Source: Talinum fruticosum (taxonomy: Eukaryota > Streptophyta > Magnoliopsida > Caryophyllales > Talinaceae). From it: 64,000 nucleotides of DNA. The notes beneath the pieces are model-generated. The model searched no databases. It saw nothing but the letters and a program-made list of their open reading frames with translations, and was not told where the DNA came from. Of this stretch, positions 45,080 through 57,420 are shown piece after piece (the first letter of the stretch is position 1; every line of letters begins with the position of its first letter). The stretch covers positions 62,001 to 126,000 of the forward strand of contig JAITYX010000102.1 in the NCBI GenBank assembly GCA_021018815.1, in the 5' to 3' direction. A program made the translations under genes and the position numbers.

Positions 45080-45954
45080 TTGGCCAGAGTCTAAAAGACG
45101 AAGGTCAAAGTAGACATTAATAGGTACTTACCTATTGCTTCCGATGCCAATAGAATCAATGCGTCTAGAATTAGTTGTCTCATGACTTGAACACTAATAG
45201 GGAGCTCGCACTTAACTAACGGAGTTTGAAGTCCATGTGGCTGATTACTAAACTTGGATAATTAAAGCCCTGAAGCTTGGATTGGTTTGCCTAAATTAGA
45301 CCACGTACTTAGTTTGAAGCTTGGCGAGGAGCTTGAACTTGACTCGGGTAGAAAAGTCCGAAGTCTAGCTAGGGGCCTAAACTAGACCATTTATTGGATC
45401 CGAAGTTTGAGGGAGTATCCTGAGCCTTGGCTTGATTAAAGTCCTGAAGCTCGGATGAGGGGCCTAAACTTAACCATGCACTTGGTTTGAACCTTGGCTA
45501 AAACTTTCTACAATAACGGTTTTGTTAGGCGATAATTGAATGTAAATAATTTCAAGTGTTACCTAAAAATGATCCGTAGCTAGATCATGTTTTAAATGTG
45601 TTACTTTGACTTGGCCATAGAGTGGTCCTAATGCCTTGGCTTGATGTTTTAAACCTTGACCACTTGTTAGGTTTGAAGCTCGACCGGTGTGTTTGAGCTT
45701 TGACCGCTGTCGGTTTTGAAGCTCGATGAAGGAATGTGTGAACCTTAACCATTGTTGGGCCTAAACCTCAACGAGGGTGTCCGAACCTTGACCGTTGTTG
45801 GGCTTGAAGCTCAATGAGGATGTCCGAACCTTGACTCGTTGTTGGCTCGAAGCTCGATCGGATGTCCGAACCTTGATCGTTGTTGGGTCTTAAGCTCAGC
45901 GTGGATGTCCGAACCTTGACCGTTATTGGGGCTCAAGCTCGATGAGGTGTTGTA
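45080..45954 (-). other. Spacer between R1 and R2 with tandem repeat
   Basis: Non-coding. It is probably the internal end of the R element, but no domain is visible. It carries the tandem array at 45640-45954. Confidence 0.4.
45640..45954. repeat. Tandem array, about 52-bp unit, six copies
   Basis: Units share CCGAACCTTGACCGTTGTT and GGCTTGAAGCTC. They diverge by several bases each, more at the left end. Confidence 0.9.
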
Positions 45955-47272
45955 CACACCTAAAACATGTCATCTCCTTTTCTATTTATTTTATTTGTTA
46001 GCCTAGTGAAGAAATCTCACTCCTGTTTGCGGATTCGGATCACGGTTAGAGTCCGATGTGCATCACGAAGCTAGTAAACCACAAAGAACCCCTTAACACC
46101 ATAAAAATCAGCTTTTTTGCTTTGGGCCGACCCACAAACCCATTTTCTTTCATCCGGACCAAGCTCGGGTTAGGCTCCCAATTAGGAAACCCAAAAGCTG
46201 CACTAAAAATAAAACCCGCCAAAAATAGGAACTCGTCAAAAATATAAAATTTTCAAAAATAGAAAGTTTCAAATAATGGAAAGCTGCTTGACTGGCGCTG
46301 GTCTTCTCCATTTTGGGCAAAAACACATTGTTTCACTCTTTCACTCGGCGACCAAGCAAGGCATGGAACACGAGACGTCCGTACGACACCATTTGTGACC
46401 GGCGCCGCATTTTCGGGGTCAATATGCCAAAACGCTGCGCTTTGTTCCCGGGGATCATCCGAAGCACGGAACCCCGGGAACTTCCATGCGACGTCATTGC
46501 TTGTCTAGCGCCGGCTTTCTCGGCGTCCCCATGGGATTCCGGGTTCAAGAGGATGTTATCCGGTTTTCCCTTTATCCTCTCCAGGAAATCTAGCCTTGTT
46601 CGGTCAATTTCCGATTGCTGATTGCATTGCTTCTAGGTCATTTTATGACCTAGATTTATTTATAAATAGAGGGTCTAACCCCTCACTTTGGCAAAGGCCA
46701 TTAACCTAGCATCTATCTCTGCTGAAATTAGGCTAAGAGCTATTGAATGCTATATCGGTATTACGATCTATCGGCTCATTTTCGGTTAATTATTACTCCA
46801 CCAAGAATCTCATCATTCTCCTATACTACTCCACTGCCACAAATTCCACAAAAATCCTTCTTTAGTTTTGTTCATCCACCATCATGCTTCCGGATCCGTT
46901 CGCGATTCAAGATCGCAGCTGGGACAACCTGACCGCGCACATGTCATTCTCAATCCTTATTACAGTTTATTTAATTTATGTTTTTTTATCGCTTTCCGTA
47001 TTGTGGACAAAGATGTAATCGCTTTTAATTCCTCCCCACCTATTGTAACTTTTAATTTCTCGCTTTCTTTTCGCTTTCTTTACTTCTTTCTTTATCGCTT
47101 TCCTAATATGCCTTGGTTGATTTGATTTCGCACTTTTCATGTTGCATGCTTGGTCGTTTTAATGCATTTCTTTAACTCACGACTCGAATTAGTAACGGTT
47201 GTCCGTTGACGAGACGTAATGGAAGGGCTTATCCCTACATTTCATACATTCGCCCCGAATCTTGGATTCTCG
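45955..47272 (+). repeat. LTR family R, copy R2
   Basis: Plus-strand LTR that starts near TGTTGTACACACC, has a TATA box at 46658-46672 and runs to ATTCTCGG, where CACTA subterminal repeats take over. It faces R1 head to head, which produces the large inverted repeat between 44260-45070 and 45955-46640. No polypurine tract precedes it. Confidence 0.7.
46658..46672 (+). promoter_or_regulatory. R2 LTR TATA box
   Basis: TTATAAATAGAGGG, conserved in degraded form in R1 (TCTATAAACTCCCC on the minus strand). Confidence 0.6.
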
Positions 47273-47411
47273 GTTCTTTCATTGAACCGTAGTAATAGGT
47301 CACCACATCCACCTTTTACTACAGTTGAATGAAAGAATTAAAATAATAGGTTACGTATTACTATAGTTCTTTCACTGAATTGTAGTAAAAGTTAGTCCGA
47401 GAAAATCTAAA
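47273..47411 (+). repeat. CACTA type-A subterminal repeats, copy 2
   Basis: GGTTCTTTCATTGAACCG and TAGTAATAGGT motifs as at 32040-32230, directly before the CACTA leader. The terminal CACTA is missing. This is the evidence that the following module is a CACTA leader. Confidence 0.7.
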
Positions 47412-49173
47412 ATGAGAACTATGTACTCCGACCTAAGTTCACTAAGCTGCTCTAGTCTCGCTCATACTCTCGTTATCCACTTGCTCTCATCTCACTTACT
47501 CGTCTGTTCTCGCTCTCATCGTCATCGTCGCCGGTTTCGCTCTCCGTCGTCGCCGGTGTCGCTCTCCTTGCCATTGTCGCTTTATCGTTGTCAGCTGCTC
47601 TCGCTCTCGGCTCTCCCTGTCGTTGTAGTTGCTTGCTTCTTCTCACCTCTCGCTCGGTCTCACCATCGCCGTTGTTGCTTACGGTATGCTTCTCTCTCCT
47701 CTTATTGTTTGCTTTAAGTTATTTGCAAAATAGATTAGTTGAATCACTATTTGTATTTGCCATACTTAGTTGAATGTTGAGAATGTGGATGATGTTTGAG
47801 ATTTTTGAAATGTTGAATGTATAATGTTGAGAATGTGAGTGAATGTTTAATGTATTTGTTTAGTTTGTGAAGTTGACAATTCTTGAAATGTTTCGATTTT
47901 GACAAATGGGTTTAGGATTAAATATTTAGGGAAATGGAATAATATATAATTTAGGGTTTATGGTTTATATAAATCAAATGAGTTATGATAGGATTTAGGG
48001 TTTAGAAAAATGGAAAGATGTATTATGGTTAAGTGTTTAGGGAAATGGAAAGATTTGTGATTTAAGGTTTAGAAAAATGGAAACCTTTATGATTTAGGGT
48101 TTTCGGGATGAAACGGAAGAAATTCATAGATATAAATTATACGTAATTGGAAAGATTTTTTGGATATAGGGTTATCCCAAAAACATGTCATAAAGATAAA
48201 TTTATTTCCAAATTTATTTATTTTGATGAGGTAATGTTGGCGTGTATTCATTTGTATAATTATCAAAATTTCTAATTTTCTTTTTGGTTGCAAATTTATT
48301 GTATTATGCATGATCGTAAATTAGAATATATGGTTTTTTCAAGTTTACATAATGTAGAGGACAATGAATATGAACAAAATATCAAGTCCACTCTTAAATG
48401 TATTATTAAAGACCCAAGACAGGAACTAGAGCTCCTATGACCCTTGTTGTCTTTAAAAATAAGGTCGAGTTCACAAGACAAAATATAAAGTTTATTTGCA
48501 AGGTGGGTCGGTCCACGAAGAAAGGGAATAGTGGTAAAGGGCTCATTGGAGAAAAATGTGATAAATAATAGGGAATTATTACTAGTTTTGTCATTGTTTA
48601 TTACATTTTTCTCGTAATGACCATTTACCCTTCTTCTCTTTTTTCGTGGACCGACCTTCGCTGCATATAGACTCCATATTTTGCCTTGTAAACTCGATCT
48701 CGGCGTTAAAAACAACAAGGGTCATAGGAGCTCCGGTTCTTGTTATATCTTGGGTCGTTAATGATATATTCAAGGATGAACTAAACATTTTTTCATATTC
48801 ATTATCTTTTACATTCTATAAACATTAAAAAATATCATGTCTAATTTATAATAGTGTATAATACATTAAAATTACAACCGAAAAAGAAAACCCTTATACA
48901 TTTATATATGCCTAAATAAACGCCAAATGGACAGAAAAAGGCTATATATATGCTTCATAAATAAAGAAATTTAATGACAACAAAAAATTAAAACTTAGAA
49001 CCATTTAAGAAAAAAATAAATTACACAACTACAAAAAAAGAAAACTTATAACTAATCAATAAAAACTAAGAACTTACTCAATAACAAATTGTGTCACGTC
49101 ATTTGACAATGACATACTCAATTGCTTACAATTGTGCTTATTTTGCTTAACAATCTGTGATTTCATAAATTAT
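47412..49173 (+). mobile_element. CACTA leader and intron, copy 2
   Basis: Collinear with 1573-2870 plus 8186-8384: CT-rich leader with GTCGCCGGTGTCGCTCTCC, a GGTATGCTTCTC donor-like site, then the ATGGAAAG/GGTTTAGGG intron. It lacks the caulimovirid and contains a hairpin element absent from copy 1. Interrupted at 49174 by gypsy G2. Confidence 0.6.
48360..48830. mobile_element. Long inverted-repeat (foldback/MITE-like) element
   Basis: Arms of about 210 bases (48362-48575 and 48600-48825) pair nearly throughout. Both arms contain AGCTCCTATGACCCTTGTTG or its complement, and GGTCGGTCCACGAA or its complement. The loop is about 25 bases. Copy 1 has no such sequence (2851-2860), so it is an insertion here or a precise loss there. 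No transposase. A transcript would fold into a long hairpin. Confidence 0.85.
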
Positions 49174-50595
49174 TGTTAGAGTGAATTTTCGAAATTTCCA
49201 GAGCATAGGGTGTTTGTCGAACCACAGGGATGAACCAAATTCAGATCAAATTGCAAAGACAACTCAAAGACTTAAAACGCGAAACTAACCTACTGACCCA
49301 CTAACCTAAACTTAAAACTTAACTACAAAATTCAGAAACTGCATATAAACAAAAACTCATAAACTACTAACCTAAATCAAATCGAACAATCTAATATCAA
49401 AACATAAACTACTAACTAATACAAATCAGAAATCAACTTCAAGCATATCTCACTAAAAGCCAAATTATCAATCAACTCATAAACTAACATGAATCAAATG
49501 CAAAACTCATCACAGAACCAGAAAATAAAATAACAAGAATCAAAGTGCACGAAATATAAATTTATACCGGCAAATCGAAGATTCATGGTCTAGCACAGTA
49601 CTTCTGCAACTCACAATCCAATTTCCAACAATGAAGTTCCCAATTTCAACAATCAAAAAATCGAACTTCGAGGAATTCCAAATCTACAAATCGAGAGGTA
49701 ACGAGTGAAATCATAAGAACTAAAAACTAAATCCTAAAAACTAAATGCTGAAATCTAGAAACTAAAACTAGAATTTGAAGAATTAGAACTGAAAATTGAA
49801 GAAGAGGACTTCGAACTCAGGGATTTCGGCCTGTCACGCCATCGCCCTTACGTCCGGCCTCCCCCACGCTTCCTGTCTTCTCCTTCTTTTAAAGCCTCGG
49901 TCTCCTTCCCTTCCTTATGTCCGCGCCTGATTGTGGATAAAGGTTGGAAGATTAGAGTTTGATTCGGTTACTGACTTCGATTGCAGCAGCGAGATGGAGT
50001 TTGAGTGCAGGAAGAGTCTTCGGGTAGCAGAGAAGGACGAAGAGGGGTGAGAGAGACAGAGAGACGTGCGTAGTTGGGATTTCCGGCGAGTAGAAGAGGA
50101 TCTTAAGAGGGGGTTCATGGGCAGCAGGACAACGAGAGGATAGAGAGAACAAAGTGTTAGGGCTTCGGAGGTAGGGGGCCGAAGAAGAGGGGAAGGCGGG
50201 GAAACGCTGTGGTGGCTGGTCTGAAATGGGAGCCAGGGTTTCTGTGAGAGGTGTAGAGAGAGAGGAGAGCTTGAGAAGGAGATGGGTCAGGGGATTAAGG
50301 TTTCGGTTGGTCAGGAGGAGAAGAAGGTGAGGCTTCAAGTGAAGGAGCGTAAGTCTGATTTTTTGGGCTGAACCGAAAAAGGGGAAGAACGGGTTGGGGC
50401 TTTGGGCTTGGTTTGGGCCAACTGTCAATGAACGATCTCTACCTTCAATATTCAGCTCTTTGTATTATTTTTTGGATTATTCTACACTTCTTATAAAAAT
50501 AAAATAAACTCAATCAAAAATCCTAAATTAATAATTATTATAAATAAAATAAGATGTAAAAGGGTATAAAAATTATTATAATTTTAAACTCAACA
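49174..50595 (-). repeat. G2 left LTR (full length)
   Basis: 1,422 bp from TGTTAGAGTG to AACTCAACA. It contains TTGTCGAACCACAGGGATG near its left end. This is the reference for the two damaged G1 LTRs. Confidence 0.85.
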
Positions 50596-50608
50596 AATAC
50601 CCCCACAC
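50596..50608 (-). other. G2 polypurine tract
   Basis: On the minus strand GTGTGGGGGTATT directly precedes the LTR start. Confidence 0.8.
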
Positions 50609-52322
50609 TTAGAATTTACTCATCGTCAAATAAAAATAAATTAGAAAAAAATCCTAATTCACTTTTGTAGAAATCACGATTGCATTTAACATATGCAACA
50701 AGCCTTTTAAACCCCTTGATAGCCCAACTGAACGAGTAAAGTCTCGTAAAGGTTTATAACATATATACCCACAAAATCTAGAAAATAAAGGTTGGTGGAG
50801 AAAGAAAAAGTGAAAAGATTTTTACAAAAATTATTTACAACAACGAGAACATATATACATATTAAGATCAATCATATCACCTTCGACACTCATTTATCAA
50901 CTTGTATCTAAGTATATTATATAAATCAAACGTCTAACCTTTTTTAAGACAACTATACATTACTATTTTCACATCTTTCTCCCATTAAGAATAGTAAATC
51001 GACCTAGTGTGTGATGTGCATGTGTACCACTACTACCATACTTTATGCTTACACAATTAATTCAATCCACTTGACTAGTATTTTTTTCCTTTATTCCGGA
51101 AGCAAGTGTTTCCCAATAGCAACTATTGCCTCAAAAGGTAGCACCTAGTAGCGCATGCCGCTACCTCAAAGGGTTCTTATCATTCCCAATTTTTTTTTCT
51201 TCCTTTCGTTTTTTTTTGTTTTTTTCTTTCTTTCGATGCAAAATATAACAACGTGAAGTTTATTTTTGTTACTCAAGACAAGTGGGTGAATCAATCAATG
51301 ACAGTTTCAGATCTAAGAGCAAACGACTTTGATAAGGGTGGGTGCAAATTTTTATAAATTCTCATGGTATGCCAAGATTAGAAAATCAAGGTTAGAATTT
51401 TCATCTAGGAGTTGAGTGTTATCAAGTATATTTCCCTTTATATAACTTCATAATTAAGTCACAATGGTTCAAAAATCAATCGGAATATATATAATATCTC
51501 CCAAAACATAAGAAAATCTTTGTTTTGGATTTTTTTTTCAAAAAGAAAGATTTCTTCCCCACCCCACAGACTAAACTTGACAATGTCCTCATTGTGAGTG
51601 TGAAAAACCTCAAAGAAAACTAAAACTAAAAAGTAGACAAATATTTACAAAACAAAAAGAAGACTCAAAAACAAATAAAAAACATGACTCAAAAAGAAAT
51701 AAGAGAATAAAACATCAAATATATATAAAAGAAAATAAAAAGAGAATAGAGAAGGGGATGATTATACCAAGTTAGGTGTTGGGTACATCTAAGCTAAGGT
51801 CTCTTGAAATCGGTTCAAATGGAGACTCATGGAGCATCAACCACTCTATATCAATTCAAGCTGCTATCTCAATTTAATTCTCATTAAAGCACATAGCAAT
51901 TAATCAAATTTGAAGGAAGAACTTTTAGCCAAATAAAGGTAACAAAAACTCGGGAGTTGGTGCCAAAAATATATCTATAATATCGGTGCAACACCATTAA
52001 GAGTCCGTTTCAACTTGTCAAATTGTGACCCAACATCATTAGGTTCGAAGTTTTATATTCATAAAACATAGACTTAGAAAGTTCAAATGGATGGTTTGTC
52101 ATGATAGGGTCAACAAAAAGGAAACAAAATGAACTAAGAAATATCATGGTTAATGTGCTCAAAACAAACATCCTATTTTAATGAGATCTTTGATTCAATA
52201 AGTATATCATGCTCATTCACAAAACTAACATGCATTTCAAGCTCATGAACTCGTTCAACAATAGGAGAGGAAGAGTCTATAGAAGGTGAAGGTTTTACTT
52301 GTGTCGGTAGTATCTTCTCCTT
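50609..52322 (-). other. G2 internal region, non-coding
   Basis: Collinear with 9781-11488. No pol motif. Numerous small indels and A-tracts. Confidence 0.65.
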
Positions 52323-52327
52323 ACTTT

Positions 52328-53914
52328 ACGAAGACTCGAGACATCTGCTCAACGCATTTACGAGTTACATTACATGAATCGGGTATAACCATCTCGTATT
52401 TATAGAGTTTTGATTCCAAGGCATTCTCTGTGTTTTAGAAACTTTTCGAATGAAATGGTATCTTCTCTAAGTACTACAGCTTGCACTTCATGTGTTTATT
52501 GCGCTTCTTTAAGTGACTCGAAAACCGATTCTTTGTTCTAAGTTCGAGCATCACTCGGATTTATTGCAGATTGAGTGGACTAGTGTTTCATCTTCTCTCA
52601 CTCAGAATCCGGCTTCGATTATAAGCTTTATTTCATTAGAGTTAGTACCTCTAGTCTGTTTCATACTTAGTCTATATCAAGTTATCTCACTTTGATATTC
52701 TTTACTTATCTTGATCTATCGCTTAGACTAAGTCGGATGGAATTTTGAGTTATATAGTTATTAGACTCGAGAAAATTCCACTTCTCTTCGACTCGGATAA
52801 TTAGTTGATTAATTATCATAATTATTTTATTATCTCGTGTCTAATCTTGGACCAAAGTATTTCATACTTTGAGAACCAAAATTGCTTTACTTTTGTAGGT
52901 TATTCAAACGAGGATACACTTTTCAAATCACAACGATAACCGGCTTCAAAACGTCAAATCACCAGCGAGACATGGCTTTTCACCTTCTCTGCTCCGAGTC
53001 CCGGAAGATAGTGTCGGAGCTGCTCTGTTTCCAAATCTGGAAAACTGAGACACCAAGCTTAACGGTGGTTTTCACCTTATCTCTCAAGACACCACTAGTA
53101 GTTTTGGGACTTCCAAGAGAGTTAAACCGTTGTCCAAAGTTCACATTACAACGGATACTTTCTGAGTGACTCGAAAGCTTCTATCAACGGTCACGAGAGG
53201 ACTCTCGGTCAGCGAGATGAAGATAACGGCTACTCTGCCTGGTCATCTATAAATAGAAGCCACTTCACAAACTTGAAAATTGCCGAACTTATTGTTAATA
53301 TACATACTTGTGCAAAGTCTTTGTATTCATTCTCAATCTTCTACTTACAACTCCTATTCTGTAATTCATTACCTTCCGAGTTGTAAGGTCTTGTACTCGA
53401 TTACAAACTCTTTCTTACTTTCTTTGTAAGGTCCCTTGACTAAGTCTGTAAGGGTGAACTCAGCTTAAGTTGTCCCTAGTCTGTAAGGGTTATCTCGGGT
53501 AGGAAGTACTAGATTAGGTAAGGGAATTTCGAGTCTAGGAAAACTTGTAAAGAGTTGTCTAAGGGATCAACTCGAGTTCGGTCGGTTCACGGTATTTTGT
53601 GGACTCAAAATAGTGGATTTGACTTCGTGTGCGGATTGACACGGTCCGTGGTTTTCCGCCCGGGAGGGTTTCCACGTAATCTCTAAGTGTTTACTTCCTG
53701 AATTCATTCTAGACTCGGACTGTCTTAAAGCATTTGCTTTTCATGCCATTTCTATCTATTCGGTCTTTCCGAGTCTCTACTTTTCCGACTCTGTTTTGAC
53801 TCGAAGCGCATTCCGTATTTTACTTGGCAAAAGAGTTTGAATTTCCACAAGATTTCTTCCTCACCCTATTCACCCCCTCTAGGGTGACTCGAGACTCTCC
53901 CGAGCAAACCTTCA
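52328..53914 (+). repeat. Solo Sirevirus LTR in G2 gag
   Basis: 1,587 bp from ACGAAGACTCGAG (TGAAGACTC altered) to GCAAACCTTCA. Flanks ACTTT (52323-52327) and (A)CTTT (53914-53918). The uninterrupted sequence in G1 near 11480 (TTTAGTTTCCTTTATTTTAG) confirms a single insertion. Confidence 0.9.
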
Positions 53915-54866
53915 CTTTCCTTTATTTTAGAAAAAGAAACAGTAGGAGTGCTCGAAAGAACACCATCGGTAGTGTCCTTAGAAATAATGGATGAACTGGT
54001 CTCTCGAGGATTAGAGTGGAATGATGAATTTTGAACCAAAATATGAGGATATAATCCTTGGTCACTCACATTACCATTCACAAATGGCTCCTCGGAATAA
54101 GAAGGGTCAATACTCTTATAGTTCACCTTCGTTGACTAAGAAAAGTTCTTTTAAGTTGGGTCAACTGCTCGGTCGTAGTCTTAAAACATTTTCTCTATGT
54201 AATTATATCTTTTATCAACATCGGTGTAACTAGGAGGAGGTTGGGTCTAAGTAATGGGAGGTGGTGGTCTAGATGCATTGGGTATAGTTGGATGAACTGG
54301 TCTCCGGTGGGATCCAGAATGAAACATAGTGGATTGGGACCTTTTTTGACCTACAACTTTAGGTCTACTACTCCAAAAAAGTTAGGGTGATGTTTTAACC
54401 CTTCATTAAAGGTAGGAGAGTAAGAGTCAAACTTAGGTTTTTGAAATGCAATATTCACTTACACTTTCTCTTGGCTCTGTGGCCAAGTAAGGACAAATAC
54501 TAAAAAGGTTATCTAAGCCTCGACAATATGAACATGACACCAAAGAAGTATGGAAAGATTGAGGTTGAACAGCTTAACCCCCTTATCATATTTTCAAGTG
54601 CAACAACTTTAGACTCAAGGTGACTTACATAAAAATCGAAATGAATGCCCCCTTTTGCACCATTAATCCTAGAATTTAGACTTTCATCTCTAGTGGTTTC
54701 CCATTGCATCATTTTTCTACTATGTCCTCTAAAAATTCCCAAGCAACTGCAGGACTTTTAAAAAGAAAACCACCCCGAACCATAGAATCTAACATGGTCC
54801 TAGTTTGTTGGTAAACTCCTTCGTAAACAATTTGGAAAAGATGCCACTATTCTAAATCATGCTGGG
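53915..54866 (-). pseudogene. Ty3/gypsy gag (G2), broken
   Basis: On the minus strand from 54840: TRTMLDS-like text and a WEFLEDIVEK helix, then TTRDESLNSRINGAK, VSHLESKVVALENMIRGL, a CSYCRGL...C zinc-knuckle remnant (about 54550-54460) and the post-knuckle segment with YPHILVQNSSFHSNPRET (about 54050-54000). Matches the two halves of G1 gag and, in order, plant gypsy gag. It contains several stops and continues on the far side of the solo LTR. Confidence 0.75.
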
Positions 54867-56355
54867 TGAAGACTCAAACTCTGAAACTAGACCATTCCGA
54901 GTACTAACAAAGGTAGGTACAAACCTAATCCTTCCTAGGTTTTGATTACAAGTCATTCCGAGTTCTATAGAAACTATTGCATATGTTTTCATTCGATTCC
55001 GATCGACTCACAAAACACATTCTTCTCTATCAACTTGCATTGATGTTTCGAGTCACTCGGACACCACTCGGATTTATCGCATGCTTAAATAATCTCTCAA
55101 AAACTTCATGTCCGAGTTCCGACTGCATATTTCAAAGCAAAGTGAATTACGAGTGTTAATTCCTATTTTTAAGTTAGCACGTTTGTTTGAGAGTTATTTG
55201 TCTAGATCAAGTACTTATACTCGATATTTTCTCACTCTTATAACTTAATCTTTCTTAAGACTAACTTTGATGGAATTTGAGTATAATGAATATTAGACTC
55301 GGAAAATTCCATTATTCTCGACCTCGGAGAATTATGCACTTAATTATCTTAATTAAATTATTATCTATGCCTAATTATGGACCAAAGTATTTTATACTTT
55401 GAGAACTAAAATTATTTACTTTTGTAGGTTATCTAAACGAGGTTATCTCATTTTTGAAATATAAAAGTAACCGGCTTCAAGCTGTCACTCACCGACAGAC
55501 AAGGCTTTTCTACTTCGAACAAGGCCCGGACGCTGTATCGGGGTTTGTTTCCAAAACTGGAAAACGTCAACGCTAAGCTCAACGGTGGTTTCCATCTTAC
55601 CTTTCGAGACAACACCAGCTGATTAGAACACCCTTAAGAGTCAAGAGCCGTTGCACAAAGTTCACATCTCAACGGATCTTTGGATCTTTTCGAGTCACTC
55701 GGAAGAACCGTTACAACGCTCACAAAGGACTTCGTTCAAAAACTAGTTACAACGGCTAATCTAATTGGTCATCTATAAATAGAAGCCAACTCTCAAGACT
55801 AGAAGATTGCTGGAATTATTGTCGATACACATTACTTAAGCAAAGTCATTGTATTCATACTCAATCTTCTACTTACAACTCCCGACTTGTAATTCATACT
55901 TTCCGAGTTGTAAAGTCTTGCAATCGATTACATACTCTTTCTTACTCTCTAAGTAAGTTCCCTTGACTGAGTCTGTACGGGTTAACTCAGCTCAGTTGTC
56001 TCTAGCTGTAAAGGTTACTTCAGTTAGGAAGTACTAGATCGAGATAAGGGAATTTCGAGTCTAGGAAAACTCTGTAAGGAATTGTTTAAGGGAGCAATTC
56101 TGGTTGAGTCGATCTACTGTATTTTGTGGATTCAAAATAGTGGATTTGACTTGGTGCTTGGACTAGCACTGGCCATGGTTTTACGCCCGGGAGGGTTTCC
56201 ACGTAAATGCGAGTTCATACTTTTCGAGGCCAATCTAGACTCAAACTGTCTTGATTATTCTTTTCAAGCTTAAATCTTCCAAGTTTGTTAAAATTTCCTC
56301 ATCACCCTATTCACCCCCTCTAGGGTGACCAAGACTCTGCAAGAGCAAACCTTCA
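54867..56355 (+). repeat. S1 5' LTR
   Basis: 1,489 bp, TGAAGACTCAAAC to GCAAACCTTCA. TATA box at 55773-55782, about 580 bp from the LTR end. Confidence 0.95.
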
Positions 56356-56357
56356 AT

Positions 56358-56368
56358 TGGTATCGAGC
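56358..56368 (+). other. S1 primer-binding site
   Basis: TGGTATCGAGC two bases after the LTR. Expected TGGTATCAGAGC (tRNA-Met). The internal CAG is reduced to CG, exactly as in the unrelated giant-LTR element. Confidence 0.85.
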
Positions 56369-56415
56369 TTAGCCTTTAAGAAAAGGGTCTAATAATCTAA
56401 AGGTCTAAAGATCGG

Positions 56416-57420
56416 ATGGCTCGGAACAATGGAGAGTTCGATGAAGGAAGATCTTCCAGCAGACCACCTAAGTTCAAAGTATCAAATTTCATGCACTCTG
56501 GAAGAAGCTAATGGAATGCTTTCTAGTGGATCACGATGAAGATGTATAGAACATCATACAAGAAGGCAATTACATTCCAATGAAGATGGAAGATACAAGA
56601 CCCGTGCCTAAAGCAAAGTTCGAGTACACCACTGAAGCGTCAGAAAAGTTCAAAAAGAACTTTAAAGCAATGAACATTCCGATGTACGCCATCGGCTCGG
56701 AAAAATACAACGAGTGTCGAGCGTGACACGATTAAAGATGTGTGGGACACTCTTGTCAACCATATGAAGGAACAAGCCAAGTAAGACAAGTGAAGATAAG
56801 TCGATATCTTCACAAATACAAGCTGTTCAAGATGGAGCCAGAAGAAAACATTACTCGAGATGTTTATACGTTTCACTAAGATTACAAACAATCTCAAATC
56901 TTTGGGTACAAAGATTTCCCATAAGAGATGTGCAGAAAAATCCTAAGAAGTGTAACCAACGAGAAGATGGGGTCGCAAGGTGATAGCTATCGAGGAAGCT
57001 CGGAACCTCTTACAACTAAAGCCGGACGAACAGATTGGGAAGCTGCTTACCCATGAAATCCATCCGGAAGAAAAGGATGTTGATGTCGGCACTAACAAGA
57101 ACATTGAGCTGAAGGCCTCGGAAAACAAAGCGAGGTTGAGTTCCTCAGATTCGGAAGAAGATCCCATGGCACTTATTGCTCGAGGCTCCAAAAGAATGAT
57201 GAAGTACAATAAATGGGAGAAAAGGCTAAGAGAAGAGTTCTACAAGAAAGATAAGAAGGATATAAAAGGTCAACACTCATCCCCTTCAAAGTTATCTTTA
57301 ACTAAGAACTCGGCTATTTTGAATGTGGCAGCAAAGATCACATAGTAAAAGACTGTCCAAGAAGAAAGAGGGACAGAGAGAAGAAGAAGGCTATGATGGC
57401 CACATAGAGTGATGAAGATT
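56416..57420 (+). pseudogene. S1 gag
   Basis: Starts MARNNGEFDEGRSS. It continues with a gag domain (IIQEGNYIPMKMED, KEQAK, ITNNLKSLG) and a clean stretch 56980-57345 with IEEARNLLQLKPDEQIGKLL. The zinc knuckle is at 57310-57360, but its first Cys is lost and the frame shifts, because an expected CTGC reads CTCGGC. Further frameshifts occur before 56980. In Sireviruses gag is fused to pol. Confidence 0.8.

Larger units (their letters stand above)
49174..54866 (-). mobile_element. Gag-only Ty3/gypsy element G2 (partial)
   Basis: Second copy of G1 in the same CACTA intron position: 3' LTR 49174-50595, polypurine tract 50596-50608, non-coding 50609-52290 and gag, with a solo Sirevirus LTR inside gag (52328-53914). 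It is then cut by Sirevirus S1 at 54867. The 5' part lies beyond the window. No pol domains. Confidence 0.75.

Noticed and set aside
44254..45094. 107-108 codon ORFs near the right CACTA border
   Set aside because: They fall in LTR U3 sequence whose inverted copy at 46000-46640 does not preserve the frames.
45080..45954. CRISPR-like array suggested by regular repeats near 45640-45954
   Set aside because: Units are contiguous without unique spacers, and the context is a plant repeat region.
44260..46640. Mutator-like element with long terminal inverted repeats
   Set aside because: The inverted arms extend into TATA-containing LTR sequence on both sides, and the left arm continues at 30185-30801 across the CACTA. 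Two opposed LTRs explain it better.
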